NCBI RefSeq assembly: GCF_001583495.1
Contig: NZ_LQAQ01000017.1
Coordinates: 1-62,752 of the forward strand
Direction of reading: 5' to 3'
From: Flammeovirga sp. SJP92
GTDB taxonomy: Bacteria > Bacteroidota > Bacteroidia > Cytophagales > Flammeovirgaceae
Length of the DNA: 62,752 bases
Shown here in pieces: positions 1 through 9,185 of this stretch (positions are counted from its first letter, which is position 1; every line of letters begins with the position of its first letter). The notes under the pieces were generated by a model that worked only from the letters and a program-made list of their open reading frames with translations, searched no databases and was not told the DNA's origin. Position numbers and translations under genes: made by a program.

Positions 1-1
1 T

Positions 2-70
2 GACCACTTTCAACTTCTGAGACAATTTGAAGTTTTAAGGACATTGAATAATCCTTCTGAGTTCTTTTAA
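2..70 (+). CDS. Possible 3' end of a plus-strand gene entering the window
   Basis: An open frame runs from the window edge to a TAA at 68-70 and encodes 22 residues ending in NNPSEFF. It has no start inside the window. The hairpin at 148-185 lies between this stop and the stop of the convergent gene at 196, as expected for a shared terminator, and this is the main support. The piece is too short to assign to a family, and an open frame of this length can occur by chance. Confidence 0.3.
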   Translation, partial: DHFQLLRQFEVLRTLNNPSEFF

Positions 71-147
71 CATATTGACTTTTATTGTCTTCCATAATAA
101 CGATTGTTTTAGTGTATCGTTATTTTAGGACTTTACAAAGAATATAA

Positions 148-185
148 AAAAACCTTTCCTAATATTTGAATTGGGAAAGGTTTTT
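148..185. terminator. Bidirectional hairpin terminator
   Basis: Arms AAAAACCTTTCC (148-159) and GGAAAGGTTTTT (174-185) are perfectly complementary with a 14-base loop. Each strand ends in a T run. It lies 10 bases past the stop of the minus-strand gene at 196 and can also serve the possible plus-strand gene ending at 70. Confidence 0.85.
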
Positions 186-195
186 ATTTATAGTA

Positions 196-2070
196 TTAAT
201 AAACTTGAGAAGCACATTCCTCACAATAGGTTTTCTTTAAAACTGGTTGATCGAGAAGCTGAAAAGTCACCCCTTCGTAAGTATCATTTTTCGAGTTAAA
301 AAGATGACAAAATCGGGTTCTATTCATTTTAACAGCCTTTTGCATAAGCTCTGAGTAGTAAGGTCTTCTTGTTTGTTGATTATCTATAATGGTAAGATTT
401 ATGAAATAGAACATAAGATCCTCAGAACAATCCTTTTTAAGTACTTCAGTGGATAAAAGTTCAATAGCTTTATCCCCTAAAGCGAAATACATTAAGTGCT
501 GAGCCATCCTAATTTTATCCTCTTCACTCAAATCTAATTGAGTAAAGAAATTATAGATTCTGTTATTATAATTATCTGAGATCTCAAATTTCCCCTCTTT
601 AAAAGAAGTTTTTGCCAAAATGATCAGTCGATTAAGAATTAATTTATCTAACAGCACCTTTTTAAAACCTCTAGATTGAAGGTAAGCTATATTTTGCTCA
701 ACCTCTTTTTCATGGTCTCGATTCCTATTATACTGAATATTTTTTGCCAGCAAGGCACTTAAATTATAGATTAATGTGGGATTTTGAGGGGCAATTTCTA
801 ATAGCTTTCTATAAGAGTCTATCAAGTGATACATGTACCGATAAGTTGAAATATCATCATGTAAAACGAGAAAATTCTGATATAACATTACATACTTTTT
901 CTTTTTAGGTAATTGGATATTATTATTCAAACTGTCTAATGAATACACCCCATTCTTCACCTTATCGATAATATAACTTTGTAATAAATAGGCTTCTTCT
1001 TGTTGATCCTTTGAGACTAATTCTCCAAATAACTCATAAGATTCTTTTTCATTTAATGATTCATAGGAAACTAACTTTTCAAGTCGAACCTTAATTGTCG
1101 CTACTCTTTGTTTGGATAAAATACTCTCATATTTTTCAGGCTCCTTATTAATAATACTTTTAATATCACTCTTTGGTTTTTGAAGAAAATGTTCATTACT
1201 CGTTCCAATAATATCTTTATAAAATTGATCCCAGTTTTCTCCTGTCTCAATAAAAGACTTCACATCTTTTGCCATTAGATGGGAAAGTTCATTGATGATA
1301 TTTTCAGCTCTTAGATAAGATAAATTGGCATTTCGTTCAGTATCACCTTCTATGGATGAAAAGGCCTTAATGTAAAAAGAAGTGATTTTGTAATCGTTTA
1401 ACTGAAAGTAGGTATATAGTCTATTATATTCCAGTGAATCAAATTGTGTTTCATTCTTTTTAAAAGAAAAGCTATACTCAATTTCACTGTTTTGTATGGC
1501 CTGATGGAGAATTGAATTGCTTTTGGGAGGTTTAAAATAAATTAATGGCAAATCAAAAGCACTAAGCTTCTCCTGCTTAATGTTATAATTCCAGTTGTAA
1601 TCATGTTCAACCCCTCCTCTAATGACAAAATAATTTACTTCAACATCTCTAATACGATATTTACTTGGTAAATAGCCTAGCGATATAATAGCCATATTAC
1701 TCCTGACCTTTTTATTTTTAAGCAACTCGTTCCTATAGATAGTTTTAAAAAAATTACCCTTATAATTCGGACGTCTATCTACTTGAGTACGTTTAGGTTT
1801 AGAACAGTCATATTGCCTTCTCTGTACAATATCAATGCTGACACCATCATCACCATAGGGAAAAAATTGATCAAAGGCATTTTCAGGAAAAACAAATAGT
1901 TTTATCTCTCCTGTCTTCTTATCCAACGAAACAGAAGTTCGAATTCTTCGGTCCTTACTACTTATAAAGGCATCGTATTCAATAGCTGATTTATTCTTTT
2001 TCCTTTTCTTCTGAGAAAAAGAGGAATGACAAATTGATAATAAGGCAATAATTAGTAATGTATATTTCAT
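196..2070 (-). CDS. Secreted protein with degenerate OmpA-like domain
   Basis: The 624-residue product begins with a signal peptide (about residues 1-20, ending SSFSQ), followed by a basic stretch. Residues about 200-265 contain YIKAFSSIEGD and an N-A-x-L-S-x-x-R-A pattern, which resembles the peptidoglycan-binding OmpA C-terminal domain, where a GHTD-type segment precedes an LSxxRA helix. The usual aspartate/arginine pair is only partly kept. The C-terminal 250 residues are helical and could be TPR-like, but I see no clear repeat register. A periplasmic or outer-membrane-associated role is inferred; the substrate or partner is unknown. The ATG at 2070 gives the signal peptide at the very N-terminus. 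A perfect dyad sits just upstream at 2081-2107. Confidence 0.6.
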   Translation of the reverse strand: MKYTLLIIALLSICHSSFSQKKRKKNKSAIEYDAFISSKDRRIRTSVSLDKKTGEIKLFVFPENAFDQFFPYGDDGVSIDIVQRRQYDCSKPKRTQVDRRPNYKGNFFKTIYRNELLKNKKVRSNMAIISLGYLPSKYRIRDVEVNYFVIRGGVEHDYNWNYNIKQEKLSAFDLPLIYFKPPKSNSILHQAIQNSEIEYSFSFKKNETQFDSLEYNRLYTYFQLNDYKITSFYIKAFSSIEGDTERNANLSYLRAENIINELSHLMAKDVKSFIETGENWDQFYKDIIGTSNEHFLQKPKSDIKSIINKEPEKYESILSKQRVATIKVRLEKLVSYESLNEKESYELFGELVSKDQQEEAYLLQSYIIDKVKNGVYSLDSLNNNIQLPKKKKYVMLYQNFLVLHDDISTYRYMYHLIDSYRKLLEIAPQNPTLIYNLSALLAKNIQYNRNRDHEKEVEQNIAYLQSRGFKKVLLDKLILNRLIILAKTSFKEGKFEISDNYNNRIYNFFTQLDLSEEDKIRMAQHLMYFALGDKAIELLSTEVLKKDCSEDLMFYFINLTIIDNQQTRRPYYSELMQKAVKMNRTRFCHLFNSKNDTYEGVTFQLLDQPVLKKTYCEECASQVY

Positions 2071-2080
2071 GTCAACAATA

Positions 2081-2107
2081 GTTTACTAGATTGAAGTTCT
2101 AGTAAAC
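2081..2107. promoter_or_regulatory. Perfect inverted repeat, candidate operator
   Basis: GTTTACTAGA (2081-2090) and TCTAGTAAAC (2098-2107) form a perfect 10-base dyad with a 7-base spacer, 10 bases upstream of the ATG at 2070. On the minus strand it is not followed by a T run, so a terminator for the upstream hydrolase gene is less likely than an operator or a leader hairpin. Confidence 0.4.
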
Positions 2108-2183
2108 TACACATTGACAAATCTTAAATCAAAAGGGGTAATTTAATATTAAAACAGTTTAACCTTTTGGCTGATCATTTTAA

Positions 2184-3005
2184 CTAATCTTGTTTTTCAA
2201 GCTGAGGCAATAAATGATTTTCCAAATGGTAAAGCAAAGTACCATTGACGGTGTCTGCATGCGTCATAATTGCTCCATGGGCTGCATCTTCAACTTTGAT
2301 AAAACCAACCACATTAGGAAGGTTTTGGTAAAGGTACTCCCCCATTGAAAATGGAACTCCGAAATCTTGATCCCCATGAATAATAAGCGTTGGACATTTT
2401 ATATCAGGCAAGAAGGATTGAATATCATCTCTATCTAAAAGATTATTCATCGCATGGAAAATTTCCTCTCCCGTTCTTGCTTGCCATGAAGGCGTCCATT
2501 TGTCCCAATAGCATTCATTTCCTTCTTTTGGTCCAATAATTCCTGTCATGAGGTTTTCATGAAGTGGCGGTACTAATCCATGATCCACCCAAGTGTCTCT
2601 CACTTCTTTGTAACCCGCTTTGACCTCTTCTGAATCAATATGTGCAGAAGTACTGATCAAAATTAAGCCTTGTACTCTTACAGGAAATCGTAATGCAACT
2701 CTCAAAGCAGCGTATCCCCCTTGAGACATTCCTGCTAAAATTACCTTTTCAATCCCCAAATGATCCAAAATTGCCATACAGTCATTCACCGTATCGTATA
2801 ATGAGAAAGGCTTTCCATCCCATTTGGTTTTACCGAAGGCTCTTGCATCAAAAGTAATAATTCGATAAGAGGAAAAGAATTCAATTTGTGAGTCGAACAT
2901 CTCTGAGCTCATCAAAAAGCCATGCATAAAAAGTATAACTGGAGCGTCTTTATCTCCATGATCTTGATAATACAACGATTGGTTGTTTACGTTGAGGTAA
3001 GCCAT
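2184..3005 (-). CDS. Alpha/beta hydrolase
   Basis: This 273-residue alpha/beta hydrolase-fold enzyme is likely cytoplasmic because no signal peptide is visible. HGF at 28-30 provides the oxyanion region. The nucleophile elbow GMSQGG places the serine at residue 94. The predicted acid is D214 in GDQD, and the base is H243 in AAHGA. The length is typical of monofunctional esterases and of BioH, MhpC or PcaD-like hydrolases. The cap segment (about 125-195) contains no motif that fixes the substrate. It lies alone between the OmpA-like gene and the divergent HMG-CoA lyase operon. It could be a carboxylesterase, a lactonase or a C-C bond hydrolase. Confidence 0.85.
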   Translation of the reverse strand: MAYLNVNNQSLYYQDHGDKDAPVILFMHGFLMSSEMFDSQIEFFSSYRIITFDARAFGKTKWDGKPFSLYDTVNDCMAILDHLGIEKVILAGMSQGGYAALRVALRFPVRVQGLILISTSAHIDSEEVKAGYKEVRDTWVDHGLVPPLHENLMTGIIGPKEGNECYWDKWTPSWQARTGEEIFHAMNNLLDRDDIQSFLPDIKCPTLIIHGDQDFGVPFSMGEYLYQNLPNVVGFIKVEDAAHGAIMTHADTVNGTLLYHLENHLLPQLEKQD

Positions 3006-3272
3006 AGTCTGTTAATTGGTTGAAATTTTAATAGAACAGCAGTTCTCGAACTTAATTAATTCTTACAATATACTCATTTTTAAGGAGAAATAAAAGCTTA
3101 ACTCTCTCATTTACAGCACAGTAAAAACATTTAATTATTCGCACAAGTAACTCATTGTTAGTCTATTAACATAATGCTTTTATTTTTTTAAAGAGGAAAT
3201 TTAGGGCTCTTATTTTTTTTCGTTAAGTTCAATTATTCATCCACAACACAATACATAATAAACACTACTAAC

Positions 3273-4124
3273 ATGGTTAAAATCATTGAATGCCCAAGAG
3301 ATGCAATGCAGGGTTTGTCTCAGTTCATTCCAACTCCCACAAAAATTGAATACCTCAATTTATTACTTCAAGTAGGGTTTGACACCTTAGATTTCGGAAG
3401 TTTTGTATCGCCAAAAGCAATTCCTCAAATGAAGGATACAACAGAGGTTTTGGAAGGCTTGGATTTAGATAATACAAAAACGAAACTTCTATCCATTGTC
3501 GTCAATGAGAGAGGAGCAAATGATGCAGTTCAACATCCAGAAATTGATTTTTTAGGTTTTCCATTATCAGTATCAGAAACATTTCAACAACGCAATACAA
3601 AGAAATCTATAGTTGAAGCAAAGCAAGAATTAGATAAAATCAATACTATTGCACAAAAGCATAATAAAGTAACCGTTGCTTATTTGTCTATGGCTTTCGG
3701 CAATCCTTATCAAGAAGAATTTTCGGCCTCAAAAGTATTAGAAATGGCTCATGAGCTCTCTGAAATGGGGATTTCCGTCATTTCATTGTCCGATACAATA
3801 GGCACAGCAAATGCAAAAGATATTCAAGATTTATTTGAAAATGCCTCAAAATTGTTGACCAATACAGAATTGGGTGTACATTTGCACTGTAATCCTTTTA
3901 AGGCAACTGAACTAGCAAGTGCAGCGATTGATGCTGGCTGTAGAAGAATAGATACAGCCCTTGGCGGACTTGGAGGATGTCCTATGGCTAAAGACAGTCT
4001 TACTGGAAACCTAGCCACTGAATCACTTATTGAGGCACTCCAAGGTCAACCTTCATTAATGCCCGCCTTAAACTTAGATACTTTAAAGAAGGCGTCAGAA
4101 TTTAGGCGTCAAAATATAGGTTAG
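3273..4124 (+). CDS. Hydroxymethylglutaryl-CoA lyase
   Basis: This enzyme is expected to split HMG-CoA into acetyl-CoA and acetoacetate, the last step of leucine degradation. The 283 residues form one HMGL-like TIM barrel. ECPRDAMQG near the N-terminus carries the catalytic arginine (R9). HLH at 203-205 supplies metal ligands. GLGGCP (about 232-237) is the active-site cysteine loop of the family, with C236. The length is close to the usual 300. It is the first gene of a tight operon, with three bases before comB and then smpB and a class IV aminotransferase. The other genes of leucine breakdown are not nearby. A related claisen-type lyase cannot be fully excluded, but the cysteine loop argues for HMG-CoA lyase. 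Confidence 0.85.
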   Translation: MVKIIECPRDAMQGLSQFIPTPTKIEYLNLLLQVGFDTLDFGSFVSPKAIPQMKDTTEVLEGLDLDNTKTKLLSIVVNERGANDAVQHPEIDFLGFPLSVSETFQQRNTKKSIVEAKQELDKINTIAQKHNKVTVAYLSMAFGNPYQEEFSASKVLEMAHELSEMGISVISLSDTIGTANAKDIQDLFENASKLLTNTELGVHLHCNPFKATELASAAIDAGCRRIDTALGGLGGCPMAKDSLTGNLATESLIEALQGQPSLMPALNLDTLKKASEFRRQNIG

Positions 4125-4127
4125 AAA

Positions 4128-4835
4128 ATGATAAATATAGAGACTTGTCTCACCCCGGAAATTTTATCCTTACATCAACTCGAAGGAAAAATTGCCGTTG
4201 TTACAGATGTTTTGAGAGCAACTTCATGTATGGTTGCCGGTTTAAATGCAGGTGTGAAAAGTGTTATCCCTGTAATGACAGTGGAAGAAGCACTTGATTA
4301 TTCAAAAAAAGGCTATATTACAGCTGGAGAAAGAGGCGGAGTGAAAGTGGAAGAGTTTACTATTGGTAACTCTCCTCAAGAACACATGCAGGAAGAATAC
4401 CGTGGCAAAGACATTTGTATGACCACAACAAATGGTACTTTAGCGATCACTGAAGCAAGTAAAAGAGCAGATCAAATCGTTATCGGTGCATTATTGAATG
4501 TTTCTGCTGTGGCTGAGTTCTTAAAATCAGCTCGAAAAGATGTTGTGATCATCTGCGCAGGGTGGAAAGGCAACCCAAGTCTTGAAGATACATTGTTTGC
4601 AGGCGCTCTCATTGAAAGGTTACAAGAAGAATGTAATCTTACAGATGATGCTTCATTTATGGCATTGACACAATACAAAGCATGTAAAGATAATTTGGTA
4701 GAAAGCATACAATTTAATGCTTCTCATGCTAAAAGATTAAGTGGTCTTAAAGCCAAATCTGACCTTGCCTTTTGTGCACAGGAGGATTATTGTAATGCAC
4801 TTCCTATTCTTAAGAATGGGGAAATAACAATTTAA
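4128..4835 (+). CDS. comB: 2-phosphosulfolactate phosphatase (ComB family)
   Basis: ComB is a magnesium-dependent acid phosphatase that turns 2-phosphosulfolactate into sulfolactate, a step in archaeal coenzyme M synthesis; bacterial homologues are common and their substrate is usually unproven. The 235-residue product has the family blocks in order: TDVLRATS (D27), GERGG with GNSPQEH, TTTNGT, and CAGWKGNPSLEDTLFAG. It is separated from the HMG-CoA lyase gene by three bases and from smpB by ten, so cotranscription is very likely. No comA (phosphosulfolactate synthase) is in the window. A link to sulfonate or sulfonolipid metabolism is speculation. Confidence 0.85.
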   Translation: MINIETCLTPEILSLHQLEGKIAVVTDVLRATSCMVAGLNAGVKSVIPVMTVEEALDYSKKGYITAGERGGVKVEEFTIGNSPQEHMQEEYRGKDICMTTTNGTLAITEASKRADQIVIGALLNVSAVAEFLKSARKDVVIICAGWKGNPSLEDTLFAGALIERLQEECNLTDDASFMALTQYKACKDNLVESIQFNASHAKRLSGLKAKSDLAFCAQEDYCNALPILKNGEITI

Positions 4836-4845
4836 AACCAGCATT

Positions 4846-5313
4846 ATGGGTGGAAAGAAATTAGAAATTAAACAGAAAGTAAAGATCAAGAACCGAAAAG
4901 CATCGCATGAATATGAGTTTGTAGAAAAACTCGTAGCAGGGATTTCTTTGAAAGGTTCTGAGATAAAATCTATTCGTATGCAGAAAGTGAGTCTTCAAGA
5001 CGCTTTCTGCTTGTTTATTGGAGATGAACTGATTGTAAGAAGCATGCACATTGCTCCTTATGAAATGGGCGGATACAATAACCACGAGGCAAAAGCTGAC
5101 CGTAAACTTCTCTTGACAAGAAGAGAATTAGATAAATTAGATAGAAAAGCAAAAGAGACAGGTTTTACAATTATCCCTACTCAACTTTTCATCAATGACA
5201 GAGGTTTAGCTAAATTAGAAATTGCCCTGGCAAGAGGTAAAAAGCTTTATGACAAGCGTAATGATCTGAAAGAAAAAGATCAAAAAAGAGAGATATCTAG
5301 AATGAAATACTAG
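4846..5313 (+). CDS. smpB: SsrA-binding protein SmpB
   Basis: SmpB binds tmRNA and brings it to stalled ribosomes for trans-translation. The 155-residue product shows the whole family: a basic N-terminus, ASHEYEFVEKLVAGISLKGSEIKSIR, then the beta-barrel, PYEMGGYNNHEAKADRKLLL (trimmed family block), and a basic C-terminal tail DLKEKDQKREISRMKY that enters the mRNA channel in known homologues. The usual length is 150-160. The gene is third in the operon that starts at 3273. The tmRNA gene itself is not seen in the window. Confidence 0.96.
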   Translation: MGGKKLEIKQKVKIKNRKASHEYEFVEKLVAGISLKGSEIKSIRMQKVSLQDAFCLFIGDELIVRSMHIAPYEMGGYNNHEAKADRKLLLTRRELDKLDRKAKETGFTIIPTQLFINDRGLAKLEIALARGKKLYDKRNDLKEKDQKREISRMKY

Positions 5314-5317
5314 CTTT

Positions 5318-6142
5318 ATGAGTTACGTCTTATTTAATAACGAAATCGAAAAAGCATCTAAAACGGGAGTATCTTATTCTGATAGAGGGTTTCAATATGG
5401 CGACGGCCTGTTTGAAACCATGATCTCTCAGAATGGGACTATCCGCTTTTTGGATGATCATATTGATAGAATAAAACGTGGATTAAAAGAGTTACACATT
5501 AACTTTCCAGCCGAATTTCAGGACAAAGACTATATCTATGACGCTTTCAAATCATTGAAAAAGAAAAATGAAATTGAAGGCGACTGCAGAATAAAATTAA
5601 TGATCTGGAGAAAAGAAGGCGGGCTATACACTCCCAACAACTCAAACTATTATACGCTTTTATCTATACAGCCTTTCGAAAAGGCAGACAGTAAAAAAAG
5701 TTTGACAGTTGATTATGGAGAATCAATCAAAGTACCGCTCACTCCTGTTTCGTTTTGCAAATCTTTGTCTTCCATGACTTATACATTTGCAGGGATTGAG
5801 AAGAAAACGAGAGAACTGGATGATCTCATTTTAATTAACTACGACGGTTACTTGGCTGAAACCATTTCTGGTAATTTATTCTGGATCAAAGACAAAGTAA
5901 TTTACACTCCAAAAGTAGCTGTAGGTTGCGTTTCTGGAATTGCTAGAAAAAACATCATTGCTCACTTAGAACAAAAAGGATATAAAGTCAGAAAAGTATT
6001 CGCCAGAAAAGCAGAATTACTTGATGCTGACACCGTGATGACCACAAATGTGACAGGCGTGACTATGATCAAAGAAATTGGCGAAAAGCAATATAAAGTA
6101 GTGGATGCCTGGAAAAAAGTTTTCGAGCAGGCTTATGATTAA
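5318..6142 (+). CDS. Class IV PLP aminotransferase / aminodeoxychorismate lyase-like
   Basis: The 274-residue fold type IV PLP enzyme belongs with PabC, branched-chain and D-amino acid aminotransferases. SDRGFQYGDGLFETM (21-35) is the N-terminal family signature. FLDDHIDRIKRG follows. The likely Schiff-base lysine is K148 in SFCKSLSS, and AETISGNLFWI is the following conserved block. The length and the short N-terminus fit PabC (4-amino-4-deoxychorismate lyase, folate synthesis) better than IlvE. It starts four bases after smpB and ends the operon at a strong hairpin. The folate gene folC is elsewhere, at 43.4 kb. Substrate assignment is uncertain. Confidence 0.8.
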   Translation: MSYVLFNNEIEKASKTGVSYSDRGFQYGDGLFETMISQNGTIRFLDDHIDRIKRGLKELHINFPAEFQDKDYIYDAFKSLKKKNEIEGDCRIKLMIWRKEGGLYTPNNSNYYTLLSIQPFEKADSKKSLTVDYGESIKVPLTPVSFCKSLSSMTYTFAGIEKKTRELDDLILINYDGYLAETISGNLFWIKDKVIYTPKVAVGCVSGIARKNIIAHLEQKGYKVRKVFARKAELLDADTVMTTNVTGVTMIKEIGEKQYKVVDAWKKVFEQAYD

Positions 6143-6156
6143 GCTTTTCAAATAAA

Positions 6157-6197
6157 AAACACCCCATCATTGACTAAAAATCAATAATGAGGTGTTT
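6157..6197. terminator. Bidirectional hairpin terminator
   Basis: Seventeen-base arms at 6157-6173 and 6181-6197 match at 15 positions, with an A-rich 5' flank. It lies between the convergent stops of the class IV aminotransferase (6142) and hisC (6217). Confidence 0.8.
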
Positions 6198-6216
6198 CAT
6201 TTATGATAAGATTTGA

Positions 6217-7281
6217 TTAGCCTAACTTGCTAAACTCTTCCAAGAATTTATTATTTTCTTCTTCTGTACCGATAGAGATTCTAAGACCTTGATCACACAA
6301 CAGAACTTTAGAACGGTTTCTGATCACAATTCCTTTTTCTACCAAGTCATTGTACATTTTATCCGCACCTTCTACTTGCACTAAAATAAAATTTGCATCC
6401 GAAGGATATCTATTTTTCACGAAAGATAACTTATCTAACGCCTGTTCTAGTCTTGCTCTTTCGGCCAGCATATTACGCACCATCTCTTCCACTTTCTCCA
6501 CATTGTCCAACGCCTCTAACGCTTTCTCCTGTGTCAATTGATTGATATTGTATGGAGGTTTGATAGTATTGAATACGTTGATAATTTCTGATGAAGCGAA
6601 CATCATTCCTAAACGAAGCCCTGCCATTCCCCATGCTTTGGAGAAAGTTTGCAGTACAATAAGATTGTTATACTCTGAAAGCTTTGAAATAAATGATGGC
6701 TGAGAAGAAAAATCTACATAAGCTTCATCTACAATCACCAACCCTTCAAAGTTAGACAATAACTGTTCAATTTTATTAGCACTAACTGCTCCTCCTGTTG
6801 GATTATTTGGAGAACAGACAAAAATGATTTTTGTATGCTCATCTACCTTTGCAAGAATACCTTCCACATCTAAATCCAATTCAGCTGTTAAAGCTACTTC
6901 TCTCACTTCTACATTATTAAGATCAGCACTTACTTTGTACATTCCATAAGTAGGTGGTAGAATAATCACATTTTCCTTTTGAGGCTCAACAAAGGCTCTG
7001 AACAATAAATCAATAGGTTCATCACTTCCATTACCCAAGAAAATATGATCTGTAGGAATATTCTTTATTGGAGATAACTTTGCTTTTACAGCTCTTTGGT
7101 AAGGATCAGGGTATCTATTGTAAGGTTCTCCTGTCGCTGTGCCATAAGGGTTTTCATTTGCATCAAGAAAGATATTATCTTTTGATACATCTTCAAACTC
7201 ATCTCTCGCAGATGAGTAGGGTGTCATTGATCTGATGTGCTCACGTAACAATGACTGTATATCTATGTTAGTTTTGTTCAT
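6217..7281 (-). CDS. hisC: Histidinol-phosphate aminotransferase
   Basis: This enzyme moves an amino group from glutamate to imidazole-acetol phosphate in histidine synthesis. The 354-residue class II fold type I enzyme shows LDANENPYG near residue 40, YNRYPDP for substrate phosphate contacts, SPNNPTGG near 157, DEAYVDF near 185 and the PLP lysine K215 in TFSKAWGMAGLRLG. The length is normal. It stands outside any his operon, 23 bases after a Kelch lipoprotein gene. Some HisC homologues act on phenylalanine or tyrosine, so an aromatic aminotransferase is possible. Confidence 0.88.
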   Translation of the reverse strand: MNKTNIDIQSLLREHIRSMTPYSSARDEFEDVSKDNIFLDANENPYGTATGEPYNRYPDPYQRAVKAKLSPIKNIPTDHIFLGNGSDEPIDLLFRAFVEPQKENVIILPPTYGMYKVSADLNNVEVREVALTAELDLDVEGILAKVDEHTKIIFVCSPNNPTGGAVSANKIEQLLSNFEGLVIVDEAYVDFSSQPSFISKLSEYNNLIVLQTFSKAWGMAGLRLGMMFASSEIINVFNTIKPPYNINQLTQEKALEALDNVEKVEEMVRNMLAERARLEQALDKLSFVKNRYPSDANFILVQVEGADKMYNDLVEKGIVIRNRSKVLLCDQGLRISIGTEEENNKFLEEFSKLG

Positions 7282-7304
7282 GGTATACAGATAGAATAAA
7301 CAAC

Positions 7305-8291
7305 TTATTGTAATATTTTTTGAATATCCAATGTGTAAACATTTGAAGAATAAACATTCTTGCCTACACTATTAGTTTTCACACCGCCAAAAATAATCAA
7401 TTTATCTGCAGAAATTGTCATTCCGTTACCTACTAATTTTCCAATATTAGTATGATAACGCTTTAATGTGCCTTTATCTGTATTATAAATAAATAGTTGT
7501 TCGTTGCTAAAAATGATGATATTACTACCGTAATTAGTGATTGTAGCATCTACGATAGGTTCTGCCAGCTTTCCAACTTTCACCCATCGATCTACCTTAA
7601 TATTATACATGTAGATTTCATCAATAGGTGCTTCATTTCTACCACCAAATACATAAAGCTTACCATTGACAATCGTACCGTAGGTAATCATTTGCTTTGG
7701 CATATGAGCCAATTGCTTCCATTTCTTCTTTTTTGCATCAAATGAAAACAAGGTGTTAGAGTATGTTTCATTATCAATTCTACCTCCAAATAAAAAGACT
7801 TTCCCTTTCCATTCTGCAATAGAAGATTTATGAATAGCTTGAGGGTTTAACGAGACATTTGTGATCTCAGGGACTCTATTATTATAGGCTACTTCCCTAA
7901 CATTTAAATCTATACTCGCCATTGGGTCATTTTCTTTCCCTTTTGTTCCATTGAATAAGAACATACTTCCCCCGGATATAGTGGTATTAATAAGCTTTTC
8001 ACCTGTAATGTTGATGGGCGTAACCTCATTCCAAGTATCATTTTTAGGAGAATAGGACAATATAGTGTTGTAATGCTCGTCTGTTTTATTGGTTCCTCCT
8101 ACTACAAAAGTAGTTTTGTTGGTATTGCAATATCCCATATACGCTCTTGGAGAAGGCATAGGTGTACCTCTAGAAAAACGCAAACTAGCATTCTCAAACT
8201 CTTTTGAAATATTAGCTGACACACAAGATTGCATGATTATACTAACAACCAAAAGACCATATCCATATATTGAAGAAGATAACAGCTTCAT
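7305..8291 (-). CDS. Kelch-repeat lipoprotein
   Basis: The 328-residue protein begins with a lipoprotein signal whose lipobox ends in MQSC (Cys about residue 23). The rest is a Kelch-type beta-propeller: repeated modules of the form VFLFGGRID, LYVFGGRNE and LIIFGGVKT alternate with W-containing strands such as DTWNEVTP, KKWKQLAHMP and DRWVKVGKL. About five to six blades are visible. Such proteins sit in the outer membrane or periplasm and usually bind partners rather than catalyse; N-acetylneuraminate epimerases share the fold, but nothing here supports that. It is probably cotranscribed with hisC, 23 bases downstream, although the two jobs look unrelated. Confidence 0.75.
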   Translation of the reverse strand: MKLLSSSIYGYGLLVVSIIMQSCVSANISKEFENASLRFSRGTPMPSPRAYMGYCNTNKTTFVVGGTNKTDEHYNTILSYSPKNDTWNEVTPINITGEKLINTTISGGSMFLFNGTKGKENDPMASIDLNVREVAYNNRVPEITNVSLNPQAIHKSSIAEWKGKVFLFGGRIDNETYSNTLFSFDAKKKKWKQLAHMPKQMITYGTIVNGKLYVFGGRNEAPIDEIYMYNIKVDRWVKVGKLAEPIVDATITNYGSNIIIFSNEQLFIYNTDKGTLKRYHTNIGKLVGNGMTISADKLIIFGGVKTNSVGKNVYSSNVYTLDIQKILQ

Positions 8292-8402
8292 ATAGTTTTC
8301 AATTATTAATACAAAAGTACAACATAGGTAAGTAGTATCATTGTTTGAATTTACTGTTTGATGTTATGTTTAGTTAAAATTAGAAAAATACAACTTATAT
8401 CC

Positions 8403-9185
8403 ATGAATTTAAAACATATTAATGGCATTCTGTGTGATTTAGACGGTGTACTTTACAATGATGGAGTACTGATTGAGGGCGTTGTGGATTCCATTAAAAA
8501 ACTTAAACAAAAAGGCTACCCATTCTTATTTGTTACCAATACATCAGGTATCACATCCAATGAGCTATTTCACAAATTAGACAAAATGGGGATTCCCCTA
8601 AAAGAAGATGAAGTATTGAGTCCTCCATTGGCTACAAGAGATTATCTAGTGAATAATAACTTCAAAAATGCACAGGTATTAGCCAGTTCTTCTATCAAAG
8701 AAATGATCTTTGAAAAGATAGAAATGAATCTGGAAAACCCTGAAGTAATTGTAATTGGAGATATTGGCAAAAACTGGGACTATAAATTGATGAATGAGCT
8801 TTTCTTAAAGGTCATGAACGGCAGTAAGATTGTAGGCTTGCATCACGGTCGTTTCTGGAAAGCAAGTGAAGGACTTAGAATCGATATTGGAGCCTTTATC
8901 AAAGGGTTAGAGTTTGCTACTTCTACTACCGCTGTATGCATTGGAAAGCCCTATAAATCTTTTTATGAATCAGCTATTCAAAAAATCGGTTTAAAAGCAA
9001 GTGAACTTTTGATGATCGGTGATGACATAATTGGAGATATTCAAGGTGCAAAAGAAGCACAATTGACCGCCATACAAGTTAAAACTGGAAAATACAGACC
9101 AGAATTAACAGAAAAAGCCATCATACAACCAGATATTATTGTAGATGACTTTAATGTCTTAAACGAGTTATTGGATGAATTATAG
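8403..9185 (+). CDS. HAD-IIA family phosphatase
   Basis: The 260-residue product is a haloacid dehalogenase phosphatase of subclass IIA (NagD, 4-nitrophenylphosphatase and HDHD2/LHPP-like). CDLDGVLYNDG holds the catalytic aspartates (motif I). FVTNTSG is motif II. The cap lies between, and the C-terminal GKPYKSFY and MIGDDIIGDIQGAK give motifs III and IV. I place the start at the ATG at 8403 because family members begin just before motif I; a longer frame back to 8358 would add a 15-residue tail. The gene overlaps the convergent SixA-like gene by six bases. The physiological substrate cannot be told. Confidence 0.85.
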   Translation: MNLKHINGILCDLDGVLYNDGVLIEGVVDSIKKLKQKGYPFLFVTNTSGITSNELFHKLDKMGIPLKEDEVLSPPLATRDYLVNNNFKNAQVLASSSIKEMIFEKIEMNLENPEVIVIGDIGKNWDYKLMNELFLKVMNGSKIVGLHHGRFWKASEGLRIDIGAFIKGLEFATSTTAVCIGKPYKSFYESAIQKIGLKASELLMIGDDIIGDIQGAKEAQLTAIQVKTGKYRPELTEKAIIQPDIIVDDFNVLNELLDEL

